The notes beneath the pieces were generated by a model, which saw nothing but the letters and a program-made list of their open reading frames with translations, had not been told where the DNA came from and ran no database searches. Made by a program: the position numbers and the translations under genes. Shown piece after piece: positions 5,616 to 6,205 of a stretch of 6,205 bases of DNA. Position 1 is the stretch's first letter, and every line of letters begins with the position of its first letter. The stretch is from Clostridiales bacterium. Lineage in GTDB: Bacteria; Bacillota; Clostridia; Tissierellales; Dethiosulfatibacteraceae. Location of the stretch: contig DMAP01000201.1 in the NCBI GenBank assembly GCA_003446975.1, forward strand, positions 1 to 6,205. Direction: 5' to 3'.

Positions 5616-5645
5616 ACGCTAAAAAGCTTTACGGCTTCATAGCGT
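5616..5645 (+). other. Imperfect hairpin without a terminator tail
   Basis: ACGCTA (5616-5621) pairs with TAGCGT (5640-5645). Inside it AAGC pairs with GCTT around a TTTACG loop, separated by a small symmetric internal loop. No T-tract follows on either strand, so termination is unlikely. It could be an RNA leader structure or a protein-binding site for the small-gene unit. Confidence 0.4.
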
Positions 5646-5729
5646 TATGACGGGCAAAAAACAAGGAGAGGTGAGGGGTAAAATATCTTTTAAAGCGCAT
5701 TTTTTTGAGTGCAAACATCGCTAAAAAGC
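5617..5729. repeat. Pair of 11-bp direct repeats, CGCTAAAAAGC, 102 bp apart
   Basis: CGCTAAAAAGC occurs at 5617-5627 and 5719-5729. AGCTTTA also recurs shortly after each copy (5625-5631 and 5735-5741). The first copy forms one arm of the hairpin at 5616; the second extends into its own small stem, CGCT-AAAA-AGCG (5719-5730). The interval between them is purine-rich, then T-rich, with no convincing gene or promoter. It may mark regulator-binding iterons, an attachment or recombination remnant, or a replication-related element; the sequence does not decide. Confidence 0.45.
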
Positions 5730-5774
5730 GGATAAGCTTTATTTAGAAATAACTAGTGGAAGGAGGTGACATCC

Positions 5775-5921
5775 ATGGCCAAAGCAAACGTAAAACAAAC
5801 TTCAAAGTCTGTAGCAAGTAAGGCCTCCTCATTGCTAAGAGATGGCAGGACGGGAGCGAAAACAAAGTCAGTTGCAGCAAGTGCATTATCACAGACAAAA
5901 GTAACAACCAAAAAGAAATAA
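5775..5921 (+). CDS. Very small basic Lys/Ser/Ala-rich protein with an internal repeat
   Basis: A 48-residue protein with an almost perfect ribosome binding site, AAGGAGGTGA (5760-5769), 8 nt before the AGGAGG-spaced ATG. Two similar segments 20 residues apart, KSVASKAS (11-18) and KSVAASAL (31-38), flank LLRDGRTGAKT, and the tail is TTKKK. The composition is strongly basic and histone-H1-like; it may bind DNA or RNA. I have an unverified impression that short proteins with this KSVAxxAS...KSVAxSALSQ pattern occur in many bacteria as uncharacterised hypotheticals. There is no signal peptide or membrane segment. It is followed after 35 bp by the zinc-ribbon gene in the same direction, probably as one transcript. 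Confidence 0.75.
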   Translation: MAKANVKQTSKSVASKASSLLRDGRTGAKTKSVAASALSQTKVTTKKK

Positions 5922-5956
5922 CTAACTTAGCTGATTTTTAGTGAGAGGAGGTGCCT

Positions 5957-6079
5957 ATGGAGGAAATCGTAAAATGTCCTGTGTGTGCTAAACGAATCTT
6001 CGATCTTGTTTGGAGCGATAGAACTATCGTAAAAATCAAGTGCCCTCATTGCAGAAATATTGTTAGCATTGAGCGCTAA
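5957..6079 (+). CDS. 40-residue zinc-ribbon protein, Com-like architecture
   Basis: The tiny product has two CPxC knuckles, CPVC (7-10) and CPHC (29-32), joined by a beta-rich stretch (RIFDLVWSDRTIVKIK). This is the four-cysteine treble-clef/ribbon layout. The same arrangement is seen in phage Mu Com, a zinc-binding translational activator of mom, and in many small mobile-element proteins. Homology to Com is not established at this length. AGGAGG (5946-5951) lies 5 nt before ATG 5957. It is probably a nucleic-acid- or protein-binding accessory factor co-transcribed with the 48-residue protein. A terminator follows about 75 bp after its stop. Confidence 0.72.
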   Translation: MEEIVKCPVCAKRIFDLVWSDRTIVKIKCPHCRNIVSIER

Positions 6080-6152
6080 AAAAATATAAACAGAACCCAT
6101 ATCAGAACAAATTTATACCGTGCAACGGAGCCGAGTGCGAGCTACTAAATGG

Positions 6153-6202
6153 CCGGATGATTTACGAAACACAAATTCGTAACCATCCGGTTTTTTGTAT
6201 TT
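6153..6202 (+). terminator. Long intrinsic terminator closing the small-gene unit
   Basis: Two 7-bp helices, CCGGATG/CATCCGG (6153-6159 and 6184-6190) and TTACGAA/TTCGTAA (6162-6168 and 6176-6182), stack with a small asymmetric internal loop and a 7-nt terminal loop. Six Ts follow (6191-6196), then GTATTT. This is typical of a strong rho-independent terminator on the plus strand. Confidence 0.9.
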
Positions 6203-6205
6203 CGT

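Noticed and set aside
5671..5724. Possible 17-codon leader peptide starting at GTG 5671
   Set aside because: AAGGAG is only 2 nt from the GTG, too close for normal initiation, and the product shows no regulatory codon pattern.
5605..5774. Minus-strand mini-frame beginning MFALKKMRF
   Set aside because: It is only about 29 codons, with no Shine-Dalgarno and no similarity to anything recognised.
1..6205. CRISPR array, tRNA or rRNA genes, insertion sequences
   Set aside because: No regularly spaced repeats, cloverleaf-like sequence, rRNA signature or transposase motif was seen on either strand.

Overview
The window looks like a slice of an accessory (defence or mobile-element) region from a low-GC Gram-positive bacterium. 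Clostridia, perhaps Lachnospiraceae, is my best guess. The grounds are the AT-rich base composition, strong AGGAGG-type ribosome binding sites before most genes, consensus sigma-A promoters and the protein families present. No integrase, transposase, tRNA, rRNA or CRISPR array is visible, so the mobile-element idea rests on gene content alone. No gene-free stretch exceeds 300 bases.

Left block, minus strand (1-1762). A small Cro/CI-type repressor (1532-1762) is followed by a large gene that starts at 1451 and runs off the left edge. Translated by hand it is one uninterrupted frame of 483 codons. It begins with a complete ADP-ribosylglycohydrolase (DraG/ARH) domain and continues through a linker into the N-terminal part of a type I restriction-modification methyltransferase subunit (HsdM). 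The rest of hsdM, and presumably hsdS and hsdR, should lie to the left.

Divergent block, plus strand (1909-3900). From a shared 146-bp control region with two back-to-back extended -10 promoters, three tightly packed genes run the other way: a small P-loop ATPase or kinase-like protein, a GNAT acetyltransferase fused to a probable PUA/EVE-like domain, and a single-domain ASCH protein whose start overlaps the preceding gene by 26 bp. A strong intrinsic terminator closes this unit. Because it shares its control region with the DraG-HsdM operon, it may be an accessory part of the same system; that is inference.

Right block, plus strand (3970-5604). A perfect TTGACA-17-TATAAT promoter, abutting the previous terminator, drives an XRE regulator, a small acidic protein of unknown function and an ImmA/IrrE-type zinc peptidase. 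This is the layout of repressor/anti-repressor protease switches such as ImmR/ImmA of ICEBs1. A terminator overlaps the end of the peptidase gene.

Tail (5605-6205). A 170-bp non-coding stretch carries an 11-bp direct repeat and hairpins. Two very small genes follow, each with an excellent ribosome binding site: a 48-residue Lys/Ser/Ala-rich basic protein and a 40-residue zinc ribbon. A third intrinsic terminator closes the window.

The strongest candidate for something unusual is the DraG-HsdM fusion with its divergently transcribed ATPase / GNAT-PUA / ASCH cassette.
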